Under the pieces are notes generated by a model. It had not been told where the DNA came from, ran no database searches, and was given only the letters and a program-made list of their open reading frames with translations. Of a DNA stretch of 64,000 nt, positions 26,686 through 39,155 are shown piece by piece (positions within the stretch are counted from its first letter, which is position 1; each line of letters opens with the position of its first letter). The stretch spans positions 3,997,501-4,061,500 of the forward strand of contig NC_012796.1 in assembly GCF_000010665.1 (NCBI RefSeq). Direction: 5' to 3'. A program made the translations under genes and the position numbers. Origin of the DNA: Solidesulfovibrio magneticus RS-1 (lineage in GTDB: Bacteria; Desulfobacterota; Desulfovibrionia; Desulfovibrionales; Desulfovibrionaceae).

Positions 26686-27312
26686 ATGCCCATGACCAAA
26701 ACCCAATTGCTAGCCTGGATCGACAAACAGAACGCCGTTTTTTGCGACAAAAAGGAATACCTCACCGACCTCGACGCCGCCATCGGCGACGCCGACCACG
26801 GCATCAACATGAACCGGGGCTTCGCCAAGGTTATGGAAAAGCTCCCGACCGTGGCCGACAAGGATCTGCCTACCATCCTCAAGACCGTGGGCATGACCCT
26901 CATGTCCAGCGTCGGCGGCGCCAGCGGCCCGCTCTACGGCACGTTCTGGATGAAGGGGGCCATGGCCCTGGACGGCAAGACCGAAATGACCACCGCCGAC
27001 TTCAAGGCCTTCCTCGAAGCCGCCGTCGGCGGCATCGTCCAACGCGGCCGGCCGGAGCTTGGCGACAAGACCATGTACGACCTCTGGGGGCCGGTGCTGG
27101 CCGCCGTCAAGGCCGCCGAGGACGCCACACCCCTGGCCGAGGTCGTGGCCGCCGCCCTGCCCGTGGCCGAGGCCGCCCTGGCCGCCACCATCCCGCTCCA
27201 GGCCCGCAAAGGCCGGGCCAGCTACCTCGGCGAACGCTCCATCGGCCACCCCGACCCCGGCGCGACTTCGTCGCTGTTTATGTTGCAGACGTTGCGAGAG
27301 GCGTTGGGATAG
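26686..27312 (+). CDS. dhaL: dihydroxyacetone kinase ADP-binding subunit DhaL
   Basis: 208 residues from ATG 26686, after an AGGAG ribosome binding site; the open frame upstream to 26488 crosses the MITE and terminator and is not coding. Motifs: TDLDAAIGDADHGINM near 30, whose aspartates hold the Mg-ADP, MSSVGGASGPLYGTFW near 75, and a late GHPDPGATSSLFML. DhaL keeps ADP bound, receives phosphate from DhaM and passes it to DHA on DhaK. It is separated from dhaK by an inserted element and a terminator, so it may have its own promoter or depend on read-through. Confidence 0.94.
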   Translation: MPMTKTQLLAWIDKQNAVFCDKKEYLTDLDAAIGDADHGINMNRGFAKVMEKLPTVADKDLPTILKTVGMTLMSSVGGASGPLYGTFWMKGAMALDGKTEMTTADFKAFLEAAVGGIVQRGRPELGDKTMYDLWGPVLAAVKAAEDATPLAEVVAAALPVAEAALAATIPLQARKGRASYLGERSIGHPDPGATSSLFMLQTLREALG

Positions 27313-27332
27313 GAAGAGACGAGAAGAGGAAG

Positions 27333-27407
27333 ATGCCTCCGGCGGCCAGGAGAGGCTCTGCCTCTCCTGGACCTCTCCGCCGGGGGCCTGAGGCCCCCGG
27401 ACCCCCC
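27333..27407 (+). repeat. GC-rich 3' palindromic repeat, copy 6 (long form), between dhaL and dhaM
   Basis: A long form with the extra GAGAGGC-TCT-GCCTCTC hairpin, like copy 4. It starts ATGCCTCCGGCGGCC after a GAAGAGACGAGAAGAGGAAG leader and lies in the sense orientation inside the dha operon. Confidence 0.88.
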
Positions 27408-27438
27408 GATTGGGTGAAGGGGGGCCAAGGAGAAACAG

Positions 27439-29943
27439 ATGATCGGGATTGTGGTGGTTTCCCATAGCGAGAAGCTGGCCCAGGGCGTCCTCGAACTGGC
27501 CTCCCAGATGACCCGGGGAGCCGTGCCCATGCAGGCCGTGGGCGGCATCGACGACCCCGACAACCCCATCGGCACCGATCCCATGCAGGTGCTGGCCGCC
27601 ATCGAAGCCGTGGCCGCAACGGCCGATGACGGGGTGCTGGTCCTCATGGACCTCGGCAGCGCGCTCTTAAGCGCCGAAACCGCCCTGGATTTCCTGGACG
27701 AGACCGTGCGGGCCAAGGTGCTCCTGTGTTCGGCCCCGGTGGTCGAAGGAACCGTGGCCGCCGCCGTCCAGGCCACCGTCGGCGCGTCCCTGGCCCAGGC
27801 CAGCGCCGAGGCGCGCGCCGCCCTTGGCGTCAAGATCGCCCAGCTCGCGCCGCTGACCGGCGAGGCTCCCGAGACCCCATCCCCGGCCGGCGCGCCCGCT
27901 CCTGTCGCCCCGGCCGCCGGCCAGGAACGGACGCTGGCCCTACGCATCGCCAACAAAAACGGCCTCCACGCCCGCCCGGCCGCCGCCCTGGTGGCCACGG
28001 CCGGACGCTTCGCCGCCGACATCGTCGTGCGAAAAGGCGAGGCCGCCGCCTCGGCCAAGAGCATCAACCAGGTGGCGCTTCTGGGCATCAAACGCGGCGA
28101 CGACATCATCATCGCCGCCGCCGGTCCAGACGCCGAAGCGGCCCTGGCCGCCATCGCCGCCCTGCACGCCGACCATTTCGGCGAACGCGACGAGGACGTT
28201 GCCGAGGCCCCGGCCGCGCCCCCAACCGCACCCCAGCCGGCCGGCGACGGCGTCCTTGCCGGCGCGCCGGCCAGCGCCGGCCCGGCCGTGGGGCCGGCCC
28301 ACGTCCACCGGGCGGGGCTGCCCGAGATCACGCGCCGGGAAACCGACGACCCGGCCCGGGAAATCGCCCGCCTGGACGCGGCCCTGGCCCAGGCCCGGGC
28401 CGAACTGGAAGCGCTTTCGCACCGGGCCGCACGCGCCTCGGACAAGGCGGCGGCCGGCATTTTCGAGGTCCACGCCCTGCTCCTGGGCGATGACGACCTG
28501 CGCCGGGCGGCCGTTGCCCGCATCGAGGCCGAAAAGGTCGAGGCCGCCTACGCCTGGAACGCCGTGATGGAGGAAACCGCCGCCGCTTACCGCAAACTTT
28601 CCGACGGCTACATGCAGGCCCGGGCTGCCGACGTCCTCGACAGCGGGACGCGGGTGCTGCGTCTGCTGACCGGCGAAACGGCCGCGCCCATCCGTCTGGC
28701 CCGGCCGTCCATCCTCGTGGTGGGCGAGCTGTCGCCGTCCGAGGCGGCCGGACTTGATCCGGCCCTGGTTCTCGGCATCGCCGCCGAAGCCGGCGGGGCC
28801 ACCGCCCATGCCGCCATCCTGGCCCGGTCCCTGGGCATCCCGGCCGTGGTGGGCCTGGGGCAAGGGTTGCGGACGGTGGTCCAGGGCCAGATGCTCGTCC
28901 TGGACGGCCAGGCCGGCACGGTGCTGACCGCCCCGGACGATGCCGCCTGCCGGGCGGCCCAGGATAAACGCCGGGCCTGGACGGCGGCCCGGGAAGCGGC
29001 CCGGGCCAAGGGAACCGCCCCGGCCGCCACCCGCGACGGGACAGTGATCCCGGTCATGGCCAACATCGGCGGCCCGGCCGACGCGGCCCGGGCACTCACC
29101 GCCGGAGCCGACGGGGTGGGGCTTTTCCGCACGGAATTTCTCTTTTTGGAGCGCGAGTCAGCGCCCAGCGAAGACGAACAATACGCCGCCTACGTCGCGG
29201 CGGCCGAGGCCATGGCGGGGCGTCCGGTCATCATCCGCACCCTGGACATCGGCGGCGACAAGCCCGTGGCCTATCTGGACACGCCGCGCGAGGACAACCC
29301 GTTTCTCGGCCAGCGCGGGGCGCGGTTCTGCCTGGCCCGGCCGGCGCTTTTGCGCACCCAGTTGCGGGCGCTTTGGCGGGCGGCGGCCGGGCGCGACATC
29401 TGGATCATGTACCCCATGATCAGCGACGTGGCCGAGCTGCGGGCCGTACTGGCCGCCCAGGAGGCCGCCCGGCGGGAGCTTGCCGGCGAGGGGATCGACG
29501 TGCCGGCCAAGGTCAAGACCGGCATCATGATCGAGGTGCCGGCGGCCGCGGCCATGGCCGACAAGCTGGCCGGGCTGTGCGATTTCTTGAGCATCGGCAC
29601 CAACGACCTGACCCAGTACGTCATGGCCGCCGACCGGGGCAATCCGGCCGTGGCCGGACTGTGCGACAGCCTGCATCCGGCCGTGCTGCGCCTTATCGCA
29701 CGCACGTGCCAAGCCGGCGCGGCCGCCGGCATCGAGGTCGGCATGTGCGGCGAGCTGGCCGGCGAGGCCAAGGCCGCGCCGCTGCTGTTGGGATTGGGGC
29801 TGGTCGAACTGAGCATGAGCGCCGGGCTTGTGCCCGAGGTCAAGGAGGCGGTGCGCGGCGCGAATCTGGCCGCCTGCCGCGCCCTGGCCCAAAAGGCCCT
29901 GGCCTGCGACACGGCCGGGGAAGTGCGGGCGCTTTTGGGCTAG
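27439..29943 (+). CDS. dhaM: DhaM-HPr-Enzyme I fusion phosphotransferase
   Basis: 834 residues combining three PTS proteins. Residues 1-130 are the DhaM EIIA-like domain with H9 ([11 protein letters not shown]). Residues 165-250 are HPr with H177 in [11 protein letters not shown]. From about residue 270 a full Enzyme I follows: phosphohistidine H457 in [13 protein letters not shown]-binding [10 protein letters not shown] and [10 protein letters not shown], metal-binding GIMIEVPAA, and C770 in GMCGELAG. E. coli DhaM carries only a truncated EI; here the whole PEP-to-DhaL relay is on one chain. An AAGGAG ribosome binding site precedes ATG 27439. Its stop codon shares the bases CTAG with the convergent kinase gene. 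Confidence 0.92.
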   Translation: MIGIVVVSHSEKLAQGVLELASQMTRGAVPMQAVGGIDDPDNPIGTDPMQVLAAIEAVAATADDGVLVLMDLGSALLSAETALDFLDETVRAKVLLCSAPVVEGTVAAAVQATVGASLAQASAEARAALGVKIAQLAPLTGEAPETPSPAGAPAPVAPAAGQERTLALRIANKNGLHARPAAALVATAGRFAADIVVRKGEAAASAKSINQVALLGIKRGDDIIIAAAGPDAEAALAAIAALHADHFGERDEDVAEAPAAPPTAPQPAGDGVLAGAPASAGPAVGPAHVHRAGLPEITRRETDDPAREIARLDAALAQARAELEALSHRAARASDKAAAGIFEVHALLLGDDDLRRAAVARIEAEKVEAAYAWNAVMEETAAAYRKLSDGYMQARAADVLDSGTRVLRLLTGETAAPIRLARPSILVVGELSPSEAAGLDPALVLGIAAEAGGATAHAAILARSLGIPAVVGLGQGLRTVVQGQMLVLDGQAGTVLTAPDDAACRAAQDKRRAWTAAREAARAKGTAPAATRDGTVIPVMANIGGPADAARALTAGADGVGLFRTEFLFLERESAPSEDEQYAAYVAAAEAMAGRPVIIRTLDIGGDKPVAYLDTPREDNPFLGQRGARFCLARPALLRTQLRALWRAAAGRDIWIMYPMISDVAELRAVLAAQEAARRELAGEGIDVPAKVKTGIMIEVPAAAAMADKLAGLCDFLSIGTNDLTQYVMAADRGNPAVAGLCDSLHPAVLRLIARTCQAGAAAGIEVGMCGELAGEAKAAPLLLGLGLVELSMSAGLVPEVKEAVRGANLAACRALAQKALACDTAGEVRALLG

Positions 29944-31574
29944 GCCGGGACGGCGGCCACGGCGGCCAGCACCCGGGCCAGCTCGTCCGCGTCCACGGGT
30001 TTGGCCAGAAAATAGTCCATGCCGGCGGCGGCGATGGCCTGGCGGTCGGCGGGCAGCACCCGGGCGGTCAGGGCCACGATGGGCACGGCCCCGGCCGGGC
30101 CGCCCAGGGCGCGGATGCGCCGGGCCGCGTCCAGGCCGTCCATGCGGGCCATGCACACGTCCATGAGCACCACGTCAAAGCGCGCCTCGGCAAGCCGGTC
30201 CAGGGCCTGCGCGCCGCAGGACACGCAATCCGCCTCGTGGCCGAGATATTCCACCAACCGTTTGGCCGTAAAACAACAGACCGGCTCGTCGTCGGCCACC
30301 AACACCCGAAGCCGTCGTCCGGCCGCCGGTTCCGGCGCTTCCACAGCCTTGGCGGGCGGCGCCAGGGGGGCCTCGACAACGGCCGTGGTGCCGACTCCGG
30401 GAACGCTGTCCAGGCGCACCGTGCCGCCCATGAGCGCCGCCAACCGCCGCACCATGGCCAGCCCCAGCCCCGTGCCCTGATAGCGCCGGGTCAGGGTGTC
30501 GTCGATCTGGGTGAAGGGTTCGAACACGCGTTCCAGGGCGTGGGGCGGAATACCAATGCCGGTGTCGGCCACCGTAAGCCGCAGCATCGGGCCGGTCTCC
30601 GGGGCGTCCACACGCTCGGCTCGCACGGCCACCGACCCCTTGGGCGTGAATTTCACGGCGTTGGAGACAAGGTTGGCGGCCAACTGGCGCAGCCGGGCAG
30701 CGTCGCCGCAGACCGGCTGCGCCAGGGCGGCGTCGCCGGAAAAGGTCAGCGCCAACCCCGCCGCCCGGGCCTGGGCCTCAAAGGTGCCCACGACCTCGCG
30801 CAGCACCGACAGCGGCGAATAGGATTCGCGGCAAAAGGACAGCGCCCCACCCTCGGCGTTGGAAAAATCCAAGATGGCGTTAATCACGCCCAAAAGCCCG
30901 CGCCCGGCATCCAGGGCCGTGGTCACGAATTCGCCCTGCTCGTCGTCAAGGCGCGTGCCTTCCAGCAACTGGAGCATGCCCAGCAGGCCGTTTAAGGGCG
31001 TGCGGATCTCATGGCTCATGTTGGCCAGAAACGCGTCCCGGGCCTGGCTTGCCGCCTCGGCCGCCTCCTTGGCCGCCACCAGCGCGGCGATGAGGTCCCG
31101 GGCCTCGGTCTGGTCCTCGAACACGGCCAGGGTAAGCCCGGCTTCGCCGCCGGCCAGACGGCCCAGCAGCACGTCAGTGGCGATCCAGTCGCCGTCGGCA
31201 TGGCGCAGCCGCCAGGGCACGACCAGGCCGCAGTCGCCGTCCGGGCACTCGGGGACAAGGGCTTGTCCCGGCTGTCCGGGCGCGGCGATGTCCCGTAAAT
31301 GAGCCGCGACCGCAGGAGCCGGATCCAGCCCCAAGGCGCGCTGGGCCCGAGGGTTGGCTTCGCGTATGCGCCCCTCCCGGTCGAAGACCAGAAATGCCGT
31401 GCCGTCGTGGCGTTCCAGCAGCGACAGGCGGCGGCGCAAGGCGATGACGTCGTCCGGTGCTGCGGCATTGACGGCGACAGACGCAACGTCTGCCGCACAG
31501 GGCGAGCAGCAAGCCGCGTCCGGGCTTTTGCCGGCACGGCTGGTCGTATCGAAAATGGCTTCACGGCCCGACAT
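29940..31574 (-). CDS. hybrid histidine kinase (PAS-HisKA-HATPase-REC)
   Basis: 544 residues from ATG 31574, chosen because AAAGGA precedes it; ATG 31607 adds 11 residues without a ribosome binding site. No membrane helices. A PAS domain spans about 50-160 ([20 protein letters not shown]). The HisKA domain has H188 in [12 protein letters not shown], the HATPase domain has [11 protein letters not shown] and the DTGIGI/GTGLGL boxes, and a C-terminal receiver carries [15 protein letters not shown]. Several cysteines near residues 22-26 (CCSPC) and 110-115 could sense metal or redox state, which is speculative. The gene converges on dhaM, sharing the four stop-codon bases. Confidence 0.9.
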   Translation of the reverse strand: MSGREAIFDTTSRAGKSPDAACCSPCAADVASVAVNAAAPDDVIALRRRLSLLERHDGTAFLVFDREGRIREANPRAQRALGLDPAPAVAAHLRDIAAPGQPGQALVPECPDGDCGLVVPWRLRHADGDWIATDVLLGRLAGGEAGLTLAVFEDQTEARDLIAALVAAKEAAEAASQARDAFLANMSHEIRTPLNGLLGMLQLLEGTRLDDEQGEFVTTALDAGRGLLGVINAILDFSNAEGGALSFCRESYSPLSVLREVVGTFEAQARAAGLALTFSGDAALAQPVCGDAARLRQLAANLVSNAVKFTPKGSVAVRAERVDAPETGPMLRLTVADTGIGIPPHALERVFEPFTQIDDTLTRRYQGTGLGLAMVRRLAALMGGTVRLDSVPGVGTTAVVEAPLAPPAKAVEAPEPAAGRRLRVLVADDEPVCCFTAKRLVEYLGHEADCVSCGAQALDRLAEARFDVVLMDVCMARMDGLDAARRIRALGGPAGAVPIVALTARVLPADRQAIAAAGMDYFLAKPVDADELARVLAAVAAVPA

Positions 31575-31711
31575 GGGTCGTCCTTTATTGTTGCGGCGTA
31601 ACAGCACCGTTCATGAAAAATGCTGCAAGACGGAAACTGTATGCCGACAAGGCGACGCAAGGCAAGCCAAAGCTTTACTCCGTTGGACTGACAATCAAAA
31701 TACCAGAAATC

Positions 31712-34700
31712 CTATCGTGCATTTTCTTCGGACGCCGCTCCTGGACCTCTATGGGCGTTTCCGCGCTGGCCGCCAAAGCGCCACCGCAGCCGATCCAGGT
31801 AGAGATAGATCACGGGCGTGGTGAAAAGCGTCATGATCTGGCTGACCACCAGTCCTCCCGCGATGACGATGCCCAGCGGCCGGCGCAGCTCGAAGCCCGC
31901 GCCGTGGCCGAAGGCCAACGGCAGCGCGCCCAGAAGCGCGGCCAGGGTGGTCATCATGATGGGCCGAAAGCGCATCCGGCAGGCCTCGGTGATGGCCTCA
32001 CGCGGGCCGAGGTTTCGGACGCGTTCGGCCTCCAAAGCGAAATCCACCATCATGATGCCGTTTTTTTTCACGATGCCAATGAGCAGCACAATGCCGATGA
32101 CGGCGATGATGGACAGATCGAGCTTGAAGGCCATGAGCGCGGCCACGCCGCCAAGGCCGGCCGACGGCAGGGTGGACAGAATGGTGATGGGGTGGATGGC
32201 GCTCTCGTAGAGGACGCCAAGGACGATATAGACGGCGACAAGGGCGGCCAGGATGAGCAGGGGCTGGTTTTTGAGCGAATCGCCCAGGGCCTGGGCCGTG
32301 CCGGCGAAGGTGGTGCGGATGGTCGCCGGCAGCCCCAGGCCCGCCGCCGCCTGGCCGATGGCGTCCGAGGCCTGGGAGAGCGACACGCCTGGGGCGAGGT
32401 TAAACGAGATGGTGGCCGAGGGAAACTGGCCCTGATGATAAACGGACAAGGGCGTCAGCTTGTCCTCCACCTTGGCGATGGTGGTCAAGGGAATCTGCTT
32501 GCCGTCCTTGCCGGGCACGTAGACGTGGCGCAGGCCCTCGGGCGAGGCCCAGATGCGCGGGTCGGCGTCCAGGACCACCCGGTACTGGTTGACCTCGGCA
32601 TAGGACACCCCGGCCAGGCTCTGGCCGAAGGCGTCATAGAGCACGGCGTCGATGTCGGCCATGGACACGCCCAGGCGCGAGGCCGCGTCGCGGTCCACCG
32701 TCACCGAGGTCATAAGCCCCCGGGCCTGTTGGTCGGCGATGACGTCGGTGACTTGGGGCAGCTTGCGCAGCTGCTCCTCGACCCTGGGCGTCCATTGGGT
32801 CAGCTCGGCGAAATCGTTTCCCAGAAGCGAAAACTGGTAGAGCGCCTTGCCTGGCCGGCCGCCCAGGCGCAGTTCCTGGGCCGGCATGAGAAAGGCTTGG
32901 GCTCCGGGCAGCTTGGCCAGGGACTTGCGCAGCCGCATGAGCGTCACCTGGATGGGCGGCCGTTTGTCCTGGGCTTTGAGGGTCACGAACATCTGGGCCG
33001 AGTTGACCGAGCCGCCGCCCGGTCCGCCGCCGCCGCCGGTAAAGCCGGTGACGCTTTCCACGTCCGGGTCGTTTTTGATCACGGCCACGATCTCGGCCAG
33101 CCGCCCTTCCATGTACTGAAACGAGCTGTCCTGGGAGGCCTGGATAAATCCCATGAGCCGGCCGGTGTCCTGTTCCGGGAAAAAGCCCTTGGGAATGATG
33201 ATGTAGAGCCAGACCGCGCCGCACAGGGCGGCGGCCGTGGCGGCCAGCATGGTTTTGGGATGCCCAAGGGCCGCTTCCAGGGCCCGGGCGTAGCCCCGGG
33301 CCAGGGCGGCGAAGGCCCGGGCGAAAAGTCCGGGACGGGCCTGTCCATGACCGAGGGAACCGGCCCCCCGGCCAAAGACCACGGCACACAGCATGGGCGT
33401 GGCTGTGAGCGACAGCACCAGCGACAGCAGGATGGCGATGGACAGCACGGCGGCGAATTCCCGGAAAAGCCGCCCCACCATGCCGCCCATGAAGAAAATC
33501 GGAATGAAGACCGCCACCAGGGACAGGCTCATGGACACCACGGTGAAGGCCACCTCCCGGGAGCCGACCACGGCCGCCTGCCTGGGGTCCATGCCGGCTT
33601 CCCGGTAGCGGGCCACGTTTTCCACCACCACGATGGCGTCATCCACGACAAAGCCGGTGGCGATGGTCAGGGCCATGAGCGACAGGTTGTCCAGGGAATA
33701 GTCGAACAAATACATGACGGCGAAGGTGCCGACCAGGGAGGCCACCGTGGCCACGGCCGGGATAAGCGTGGCCCGAAAGCTGCCCAGAAATACCCAGACC
33801 ACGGCGATGACCAGCAGGCAGGACAGGGCCAGCGTGAACTCCACCTCGGCCAGGGAGGCCCGGATGGGCGGGCTGCGGTCCATCTCCACGGAGACGTTCA
33901 CGTCGCCGGGCAGCGAGGCGACAAGCTCGGGCAAAAGCGCCCGGACGTTGTCCACGGTCTCGATGATGTTGGCCCCGGGCTGGCGGAACACGATGATCAT
34001 GACGGCCGGCGTGCCGCCGACCAGCCCGGCGGTGCGCACGTCCTCCACCGAATCGGTTACGGTGGCCACGTCGGACAGGCGCACGGCCGCGCCGTTTTTG
34101 TACGACAGGATAAGCGGCTCATACTCGGCCGCCTTGTGGAGCTGGTCGTTGACGTCGATCTCGTAAGCCGTGTCGCCGGATTCGATCCGGCCCTTGGGCT
34201 TATTGACCGTGGTCTTGGCGATAAGCCCGCGCACGCTTTCCAGGCTCAGGCCCTGCTGGGCCAGCTTGGCCGGATCGACGCTCACCCGCACGGCCGGCAG
34301 CGCCCCGCCGCCCACGAACACCTGGCCCACGCCCTCGACCTGGGCCAACTTTTGCTGGAGCACGGTGGAGGCCACGTCGTACATGGCGGACCGCGACACC
34401 ATGGGCGAAGTCAGCGCCAGCACCATGACGGGCGCATCGGCCGGGTTCATTTTGCGGTAGGTCGGATTCTGGCGCAGGGTCGAGGGCAGCTCCCCCCGGG
34501 CGGCGGCGATGGCGGCCTGGACGTCCCGGGAAGCGCCGTTGATGTCGCGCGACAGATCGAATTGCAGGTTGATCTGCACCGACCCCCGGCCGCTGGTGGA
34601 GGTCATTTCCGTCACCCCGGCGATGCGGCCGAACTGGCGTTCCAGGGGCGCGGCCACGGACGTGGCCATGGTTTCGGGCTCGGCCCCGGGCAACTGGGCC

Positions 34701-34843
34701 TGGACCGAGATGGTGGGAAAATCCACCTGGGGCAAGGCGGCGGCCGGCAGGAGCCGAAAGGCGATGGCCCCGGCCAGCATCAGGGCCAGGGTGAGAAGGG
34801 CCGTGCCGACCGGGCGACGGATGCAGATTTCCGGCAGATTCAT
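31712..34843 (-). CDS. mdtC: RND efflux inner-membrane transporter, MdtC-like
   Basis: 1043 residues, full length for the AcrB/HAE1 family, with 12 membrane helices and two large periplasmic loops. The N-terminus [19 protein letters not shown] and the TM4 proton-relay aspartates in [17 protein letters not shown] are clear, as is the [11 protein letters not shown]-like docking region. It is the third gene of an mdtA-mdtB-mdtC operon and overlaps mdtB by four bases. In E. coli, MdtB and MdtC form a B2C heterotrimer with MdtA and TolC that exports bile salts, novobiocin and similar compounds. No TolC homologue is encoded here, so an outer-membrane channel must come from elsewhere. Confidence 0.9.
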   Translation of the reverse strand: MNLPEICIRRPVGTALLTLALMLAGAIAFRLLPAAALPQVDFPTISVQAQLPGAEPETMATSVAAPLERQFGRIAGVTEMTSTSGRGSVQINLQFDLSRDINGASRDVQAAIAAARGELPSTLRQNPTYRKMNPADAPVMVLALTSPMVSRSAMYDVASTVLQQKLAQVEGVGQVFVGGGALPAVRVSVDPAKLAQQGLSLESVRGLIAKTTVNKPKGRIESGDTAYEIDVNDQLHKAAEYEPLILSYKNGAAVRLSDVATVTDSVEDVRTAGLVGGTPAVMIIVFRQPGANIIETVDNVRALLPELVASLPGDVNVSVEMDRSPPIRASLAEVEFTLALSCLLVIAVVWVFLGSFRATLIPAVATVASLVGTFAVMYLFDYSLDNLSLMALTIATGFVVDDAIVVVENVARYREAGMDPRQAAVVGSREVAFTVVSMSLSLVAVFIPIFFMGGMVGRLFREFAAVLSIAILLSLVLSLTATPMLCAVVFGRGAGSLGHGQARPGLFARAFAALARGYARALEAALGHPKTMLAATAAALCGAVWLYIIIPKGFFPEQDTGRLMGFIQASQDSSFQYMEGRLAEIVAVIKNDPDVESVTGFTGGGGGPGGGSVNSAQMFVTLKAQDKRPPIQVTLMRLRKSLAKLPGAQAFLMPAQELRLGGRPGKALYQFSLLGNDFAELTQWTPRVEEQLRKLPQVTDVIADQQARGLMTSVTVDRDAASRLGVSMADIDAVLYDAFGQSLAGVSYAEVNQYRVVLDADPRIWASPEGLRHVYVPGKDGKQIPLTTIAKVEDKLTPLSVYHQGQFPSATISFNLAPGVSLSQASDAIGQAAAGLGLPATIRTTFAGTAQALGDSLKNQPLLILAALVAVYIVLGVLYESAIHPITILSTLPSAGLGGVAALMAFKLDLSIIAVIGIVLLIGIVKKNGIMMVDFALEAERVRNLGPREAITEACRMRFRPIMMTTLAALLGALPLAFGHGAGFELRRPLGIVIAGGLVVSQIMTLFTTPVIYLYLDRLRWRFGGQRGNAHRGPGAASEENAR

Positions 34844-37800
34844 ACGGTTCCGGCTTCTTTATTCCCGGCGGCCACGGGCGGGGTCGTCTCGCGGCGGCCG
34901 GCCAGACGCTCGAAGAAGAGGTAGATGACGGGCGTGGTGTAAAGGGTCAGCGCCTGGCTGACGATAAGGCCGCCCACGATGGCGATGCCCAGCGGCCGGC
35001 GCAGCTCGCTGCCCACGCCCGAACCCAGAGCCAGGGGCAACGCGCCCAAAAGCGCCGCCATGGTGGTCATCATGATGGGCCGAAAACGCAGCAGACAGGC
35101 TTCGTAGATGGCCTCGCCCGGGGACAGCCCCCGCTCGCGCTCGGCGGACAGGGCGAAGTCCACCATCATGATGCCGTTTTTCTTCACGATGCCGATAAGC
35201 AGGATAATGCCGATGACGGCCATGATGCCGAGATCCTCGCCGCACAGCCACAAGGCCCCCACCGCGCCCACCCCGGCCGAGGGCAGGGTGGACAGGATGG
35301 TCACCGGGTGGATGAAGCTCTCGTACATGACGCCAAGGACGATGTAGACGGTGATAAGGGCGGCCAGGATGAGCAGCGGCTCGTTTTTCAGCGACTCCCC
35401 AAAGGCCTTGGCCGCGCCGGTAAACGCCCCGGCAATGCTGGCAGGCATCCCGAGCTGGCCCGACACCGCGCCCACGGCGGCCACGGCGTCGCCGAGCGAA
35501 TGCCCGGGGGCGGCGTCGAAGGAAACCGTGGCGGCCGGGAACTGGGACTGGCGGTTGCGCACGAGCGGCGCTTCGCCTTCGGTCACCGTGGCCACGGCCG
35601 ACAGCGGGGCCTGGCCGCCGCCGGAAGTCGGCAGCCGCACCAGGGACAGGGCCTCGGGACCGGTGGCCATGGACGGGTCCATGGCCAGCACCACCCGGTA
35701 TTGGCTCAGTTCCGTAAACATGGTCGAGATCTGGCGCTGGCCAAAGGCGCTGTAGAGCGCGTTGTCGATGTCCTCGGGGGTCAGCCCGTAGCGGGCGGCG
35801 GCCACCCGGTCGATGACGACATTGAGGCGTTTGCCGCCCAGGGCCAGGTTGTGGGAGACGTTGCGCACTTCCGGCCGGGCGCTAAGCGCCTCGACAAAGC
35901 GCGGCGTCCACAGGGCCAGGTCGCGGGAGCTGGGGGTTTCCAGCACGTACTGGTACTGGGCCCGGCCGGCCCGGGCGTCCACGGTCAGGTCCTGGACGGG
36001 CGAAAGCGCCACGCTCATCCCCGGCAGGCTGCGGGTCTTTTCTTCCAGCCGCCGGGCCACGCCGGCGGCGTCGGCCCTGCGCGAGGCCTTGGGCACGAGT
36101 TCCACGGCGATGCGGCCCACGTTGGGGCTGGGGTTGACGCCGTCCACGCCGACAAAGATCGCGGTGGAGGCCACGGCCGGATCGGCCGCCAATATTTCCG
36201 ACAGCCCGGCCTGGGACTCGCCCATGGCGGCAAACGAGGCGGCGGCCGGGGCCTCGAACACCCCGGACAGCCCGCCCGTGTCCTGGACCGGAAAAAAGCC
36301 CTTGGGCACGGCGGCGTACATCCAGACCGTGGCCACCACCGTGCCCACGGCCACAAGGAGCGTCGCGCCCTGATGGCGCAGGACCACCACCAGGGTACGG
36401 TCGTAGAAGGCGGTCATGGCCCCGAAGGCCGCGCCAAAGTTCCGGGCGACAAGGCCCCCGCCGGACTGCCCCTTGTGCCCCGCTCGGCCCAGGAGCCGGG
36501 CGCAGAGCATGGGGGTCAGCGTCAGCGACACCACGGCCGAGAACAGGATAGCCACGCCCAGGGTCACGGCGAATTCGCGGAAAAGCCGGCCCACCACGTC
36601 GCCCATAAACAGCAGCGGAATGAGCACCGCCACCAGCGAAACGGTCAGCGACAGGATGGTGAAACCGATCTGGCCGGCGCCGTTAAGCGCCGCCTGCAGG
36701 GGTGGGGTGCCCTCTTCCACATGGCGGGCCACGTTTTCGATCATGACGATGGCGTCGTCCACCACGAAGCCGGTGGCGATGGTCAGCGCCATAAGCGTCA
36801 GGTTGTTGAGGCCATAGCCCAAGAGATACATGACGCCAAAGGTGCCGATAAGCGACAGCGGCACGGCCGTGCCCGGAATGAGGGTGGCCGGCACGTCGTG
36901 GAGAAACAGATAAATGACGCCAACGACCAGGACTACGGCGAGAAGCAGCTCGATCTGCACGTCGTCGATGGAAGCCCGGATGGTGACGGTGCGGTCGGTC
37001 AGGACGGACAGGTCCACGGCGGCCGGCAGGGCCGCGCGCAGCTGGGGCAGGATGGCCTTGACCCGGTCCACCACGGCGATGACGTTGGCCCCGGGCTGGC
37101 GCTGGATGTTGAGCACGATGGCCGGCTTGCCGTTCACCCAGGCGGCCTGGCGCACGTCTTCGGGGCCGGTGCGGATGCTGGCCACGTCGGACAGGCGCAC
37201 CGGCCGGCCGTCGCGGTAGCTGATTATAAGCGGCCTGTATTCGTCGGCGGTCAAAAGCTGGTCGTTGGTTTCCAGAATCGACGACTGGCGCGGCCCGTCA
37301 AAGCCGCCCTTGGCCTTGTTGACGTTGGCCGCGGCGATGGCCGTCCGCACGTCTTCCACGGCAATGCCGTAGGCGGCAAGCGCCGTGGGGTTGACCTCCA
37401 CGCGCACGGCCGGGCGCTGGCCGCCGGCCACACTGACCAGGCCCACGCCGGAAAGCTGGGAGATCTTCTGGGCCAGACGCGTGTCGGCCAGGTCCTGCAC
37501 CGCCGTCAGCTCCATGGCCTCGGAGGTCAGCGCCAGGGACATAATGGGCGCGTCGGCCGGATTGACCTTGCTGTAGACCGGCGGCGTGGGCAGGTCGTCG
37601 GGCAGCAGGCTGGTGGCCGTGTTGATGGCTGCCTGGACCTCCTGCTCGGCCACGTCGAGGCTTAAGCTCAGGGCGAATTGCAGGGTGATGACCGAAGCCC
37701 CGGGCGAACTGACGGAGGTCATCTCGGTCAGGCCCGGCATCTGGCCGAACTGGCGCTCCAACGGCGCGGTCACGGCCGAGGCCATGACGTCGGGGCTGGC

Positions 37801-37959
37801 CCCGGGATAAAATGTCCGCACCTGGATGGTGGGATAGTCCACTTGGGGCAGGGCCGAGACCGGGAGCTGGAAATAGGCCGTCAGGCCGGCCAGCACCACC
37901 GCGACCATGATGAGCGTGGTGGCCACGGGCCGCAGGATAAACGGGCGCGACAGGTTCAT
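34840..37959 (-). CDS. mdtB: RND efflux inner-membrane transporter, MdtB-like
   Basis: 1039 residues with the same 12-helix HAE1 architecture as its neighbour and the paired aspartates in [17 protein letters not shown]. It begins [21 protein letters not shown], a start shared by MdtB proteins, and overlaps mdtA and mdtC by four bases each, indicating coupled translation. It is paralogous to the downstream gene, and having two distinct permeases in tandem is the hallmark of MdtABC-type heteromeric pumps. Substrate range cannot be read from the sequence. Confidence 0.9.
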   Translation of the reverse strand: MNLSRPFILRPVATTLIMVAVVLAGLTAYFQLPVSALPQVDYPTIQVRTFYPGASPDVMASAVTAPLERQFGQMPGLTEMTSVSSPGASVITLQFALSLSLDVAEQEVQAAINTATSLLPDDLPTPPVYSKVNPADAPIMSLALTSEAMELTAVQDLADTRLAQKISQLSGVGLVSVAGGQRPAVRVEVNPTALAAYGIAVEDVRTAIAAANVNKAKGGFDGPRQSSILETNDQLLTADEYRPLIISYRDGRPVRLSDVASIRTGPEDVRQAAWVNGKPAIVLNIQRQPGANVIAVVDRVKAILPQLRAALPAAVDLSVLTDRTVTIRASIDDVQIELLLAVVLVVGVIYLFLHDVPATLIPGTAVPLSLIGTFGVMYLLGYGLNNLTLMALTIATGFVVDDAIVMIENVARHVEEGTPPLQAALNGAGQIGFTILSLTVSLVAVLIPLLFMGDVVGRLFREFAVTLGVAILFSAVVSLTLTPMLCARLLGRAGHKGQSGGGLVARNFGAAFGAMTAFYDRTLVVVLRHQGATLLVAVGTVVATVWMYAAVPKGFFPVQDTGGLSGVFEAPAAASFAAMGESQAGLSEILAADPAVASTAIFVGVDGVNPSPNVGRIAVELVPKASRRADAAGVARRLEEKTRSLPGMSVALSPVQDLTVDARAGRAQYQYVLETPSSRDLALWTPRFVEALSARPEVRNVSHNLALGGKRLNVVIDRVAAARYGLTPEDIDNALYSAFGQRQISTMFTELSQYRVVLAMDPSMATGPEALSLVRLPTSGGGQAPLSAVATVTEGEAPLVRNRQSQFPAATVSFDAAPGHSLGDAVAAVGAVSGQLGMPASIAGAFTGAAKAFGESLKNEPLLILAALITVYIVLGVMYESFIHPVTILSTLPSAGVGAVGALWLCGEDLGIMAVIGIILLIGIVKKNGIMMVDFALSAERERGLSPGEAIYEACLLRFRPIMMTTMAALLGALPLALGSGVGSELRRPLGIAIVGGLIVSQALTLYTTPVIYLFFERLAGRRETTPPVAAGNKEAGTV

Positions 37960-39155
37960 GGCTTGGCGGCCACCGCTCCGCCGGCGTTGCGCGCCTCCAC
38001 CTTGGCTCCGTCGCGCAGCCGGTCGGCCCCCTCCACCACCACAACCTCGCCGGCCTTAAGCCCCGACTCGATGACCACGTCCTGGCCCACGGCCAAGCCC
38101 ACCGTCACCGGGCGCGAGGCGGCCAGGCCGGACGCGTCGACCACATAGGCCCTGGCCCCCTTGGGGCCGCGCTGCACCGCCGCCGCCGGCACGAGAAGCA
38201 CGCCCTCGCGCTCTTCCAGCAACAGCTCGGCGTTGACGAACTGGTTGGGAAATAGCGCCTCGTCGGCGTTGTCGAAGATCGCCCGCAGCTTGACCGTGCC
38301 GGTGGCCGTGTCGATCTGGTTGTCGAGGGTGGCGAGGGTTCCCTTGGCCAGAGCCTTGGTCATGGTGCGGTCATAGGCCGTGACCGGCAGCTTCTCGCCG
38401 GCCCGAAGCCGCGTGGCCACCTGGGGCAGCTGGTCCTCGGGCAGGGTAAAGAGCACGCTGATGGGCGACACCTGGGTGATGACACACAGGCCGGTGGAAT
38501 CGGCCGCCTTGATCATGTTGCCGGCATCGACCTTGCGCAGCCCCACCCGGCCGGTCACCGGCGCGGTGATGCGGCTGTATTCGATCTGCAGTTTGGCGTT
38601 GTCGATCAGCCCCTTGTCCGTGCGGATGGCCGCCTCGTATTGGCGCACCAGCGAGGCCTGGGTGTCTCGGGTCTGGCCGGCTACCATGTCTTTTTTGGAC
38701 AGGTTGTCGTAGCGCGTGAGGTCGGCCTTGGCGTTTTCCAGCAGTGCCGTGTCCTTGGCCAGTTGCCCCTGGTACTGGTCGAGCTGGGCGGCGTAGGAAC
38801 GCGGATCGATGCGAGCCAGGAGCTGGCCTTCCTTGACCAGCTGGCCTTCCTCGAAGAGTACTTCCATGAGCTCGCCGTCCACCCGGCTTTTGACCGTCAC
38901 CGTACGCAAGGGCGTCACCGTGCCGATGCCGGAAAGCGTCACCGCTGCCGTGCCGACCCGGGCCGGCGCGGTGGTCACCGAGACGACCTGCGGCCCCATG
39001 CCGCCAGGTCCGCCCGGCGGCGGCCCGCCCGGCTGGGCCAGCCCGTCGCCGCCGTATTGCCGCCAAAAAAACCCGACCACGGCTATCGCCGCCAACCCCA
39101 TGAACAGCCAGCGCAGGGGCCGGCGCGGCCGTGGTTCCTCGTGTCGTATCGTCAT
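37956..39155 (-). CDS. mdtA: RND efflux periplasmic adaptor, MdtA-like
   Basis: 399 residues. An N-terminal membrane anchor ([18 protein letters not shown]) without a lipobox cysteine precedes the typical adaptor layout: barrel-sandwich strands [30 protein letters not shown] near 100, an alpha-helical hairpin (110-175), then [20 protein letters not shown] and the beta-barrel domain. A Pro/Gly-rich linker ([15 protein letters not shown]) follows the anchor. It links the inner-membrane pump to an outer-membrane channel. First gene of the operon; the ATG at 39155 follows GAGG. No regulator is adjacent, which is unusual for such pumps. Confidence 0.9.
   Translation of the reverse strand: MTIRHEEPRPRRPLRWLFMGLAAIAVVGFFWRQYGGDGLAQPGGPPPGGPGGMGPQVVSVTTAPARVGTAAVTLSGIGTVTPLRTVTVKSRVDGELMEVLFEEGQLVKEGQLLARIDPRSYAAQLDQYQGQLAKDTALLENAKADLTRYDNLSKKDMVAGQTRDTQASLVRQYEAAIRTDKGLIDNAKLQIEYSRITAPVTGRVGLRKVDAGNMIKAADSTGLCVITQVSPISVLFTLPEDQLPQVATRLRAGEKLPVTAYDRTMTKALAKGTLATLDNQIDTATGTVKLRAIFDNADEALFPNQFVNAELLLEEREGVLLVPAAAVQRGPKGARAYVVDASGLAASRPVTVGLAVGQDVVIESGLKAGEVVVVEGADRLRDGAKVEARNAGGAVAAKP

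Noticed and set aside
31613-34924. 1103-residue plus-strand frame antisense to mdtC
   Set aside because: His/Gly/Gln-rich antisense shadow; the minus-strand frame is a full-length RND transporter.
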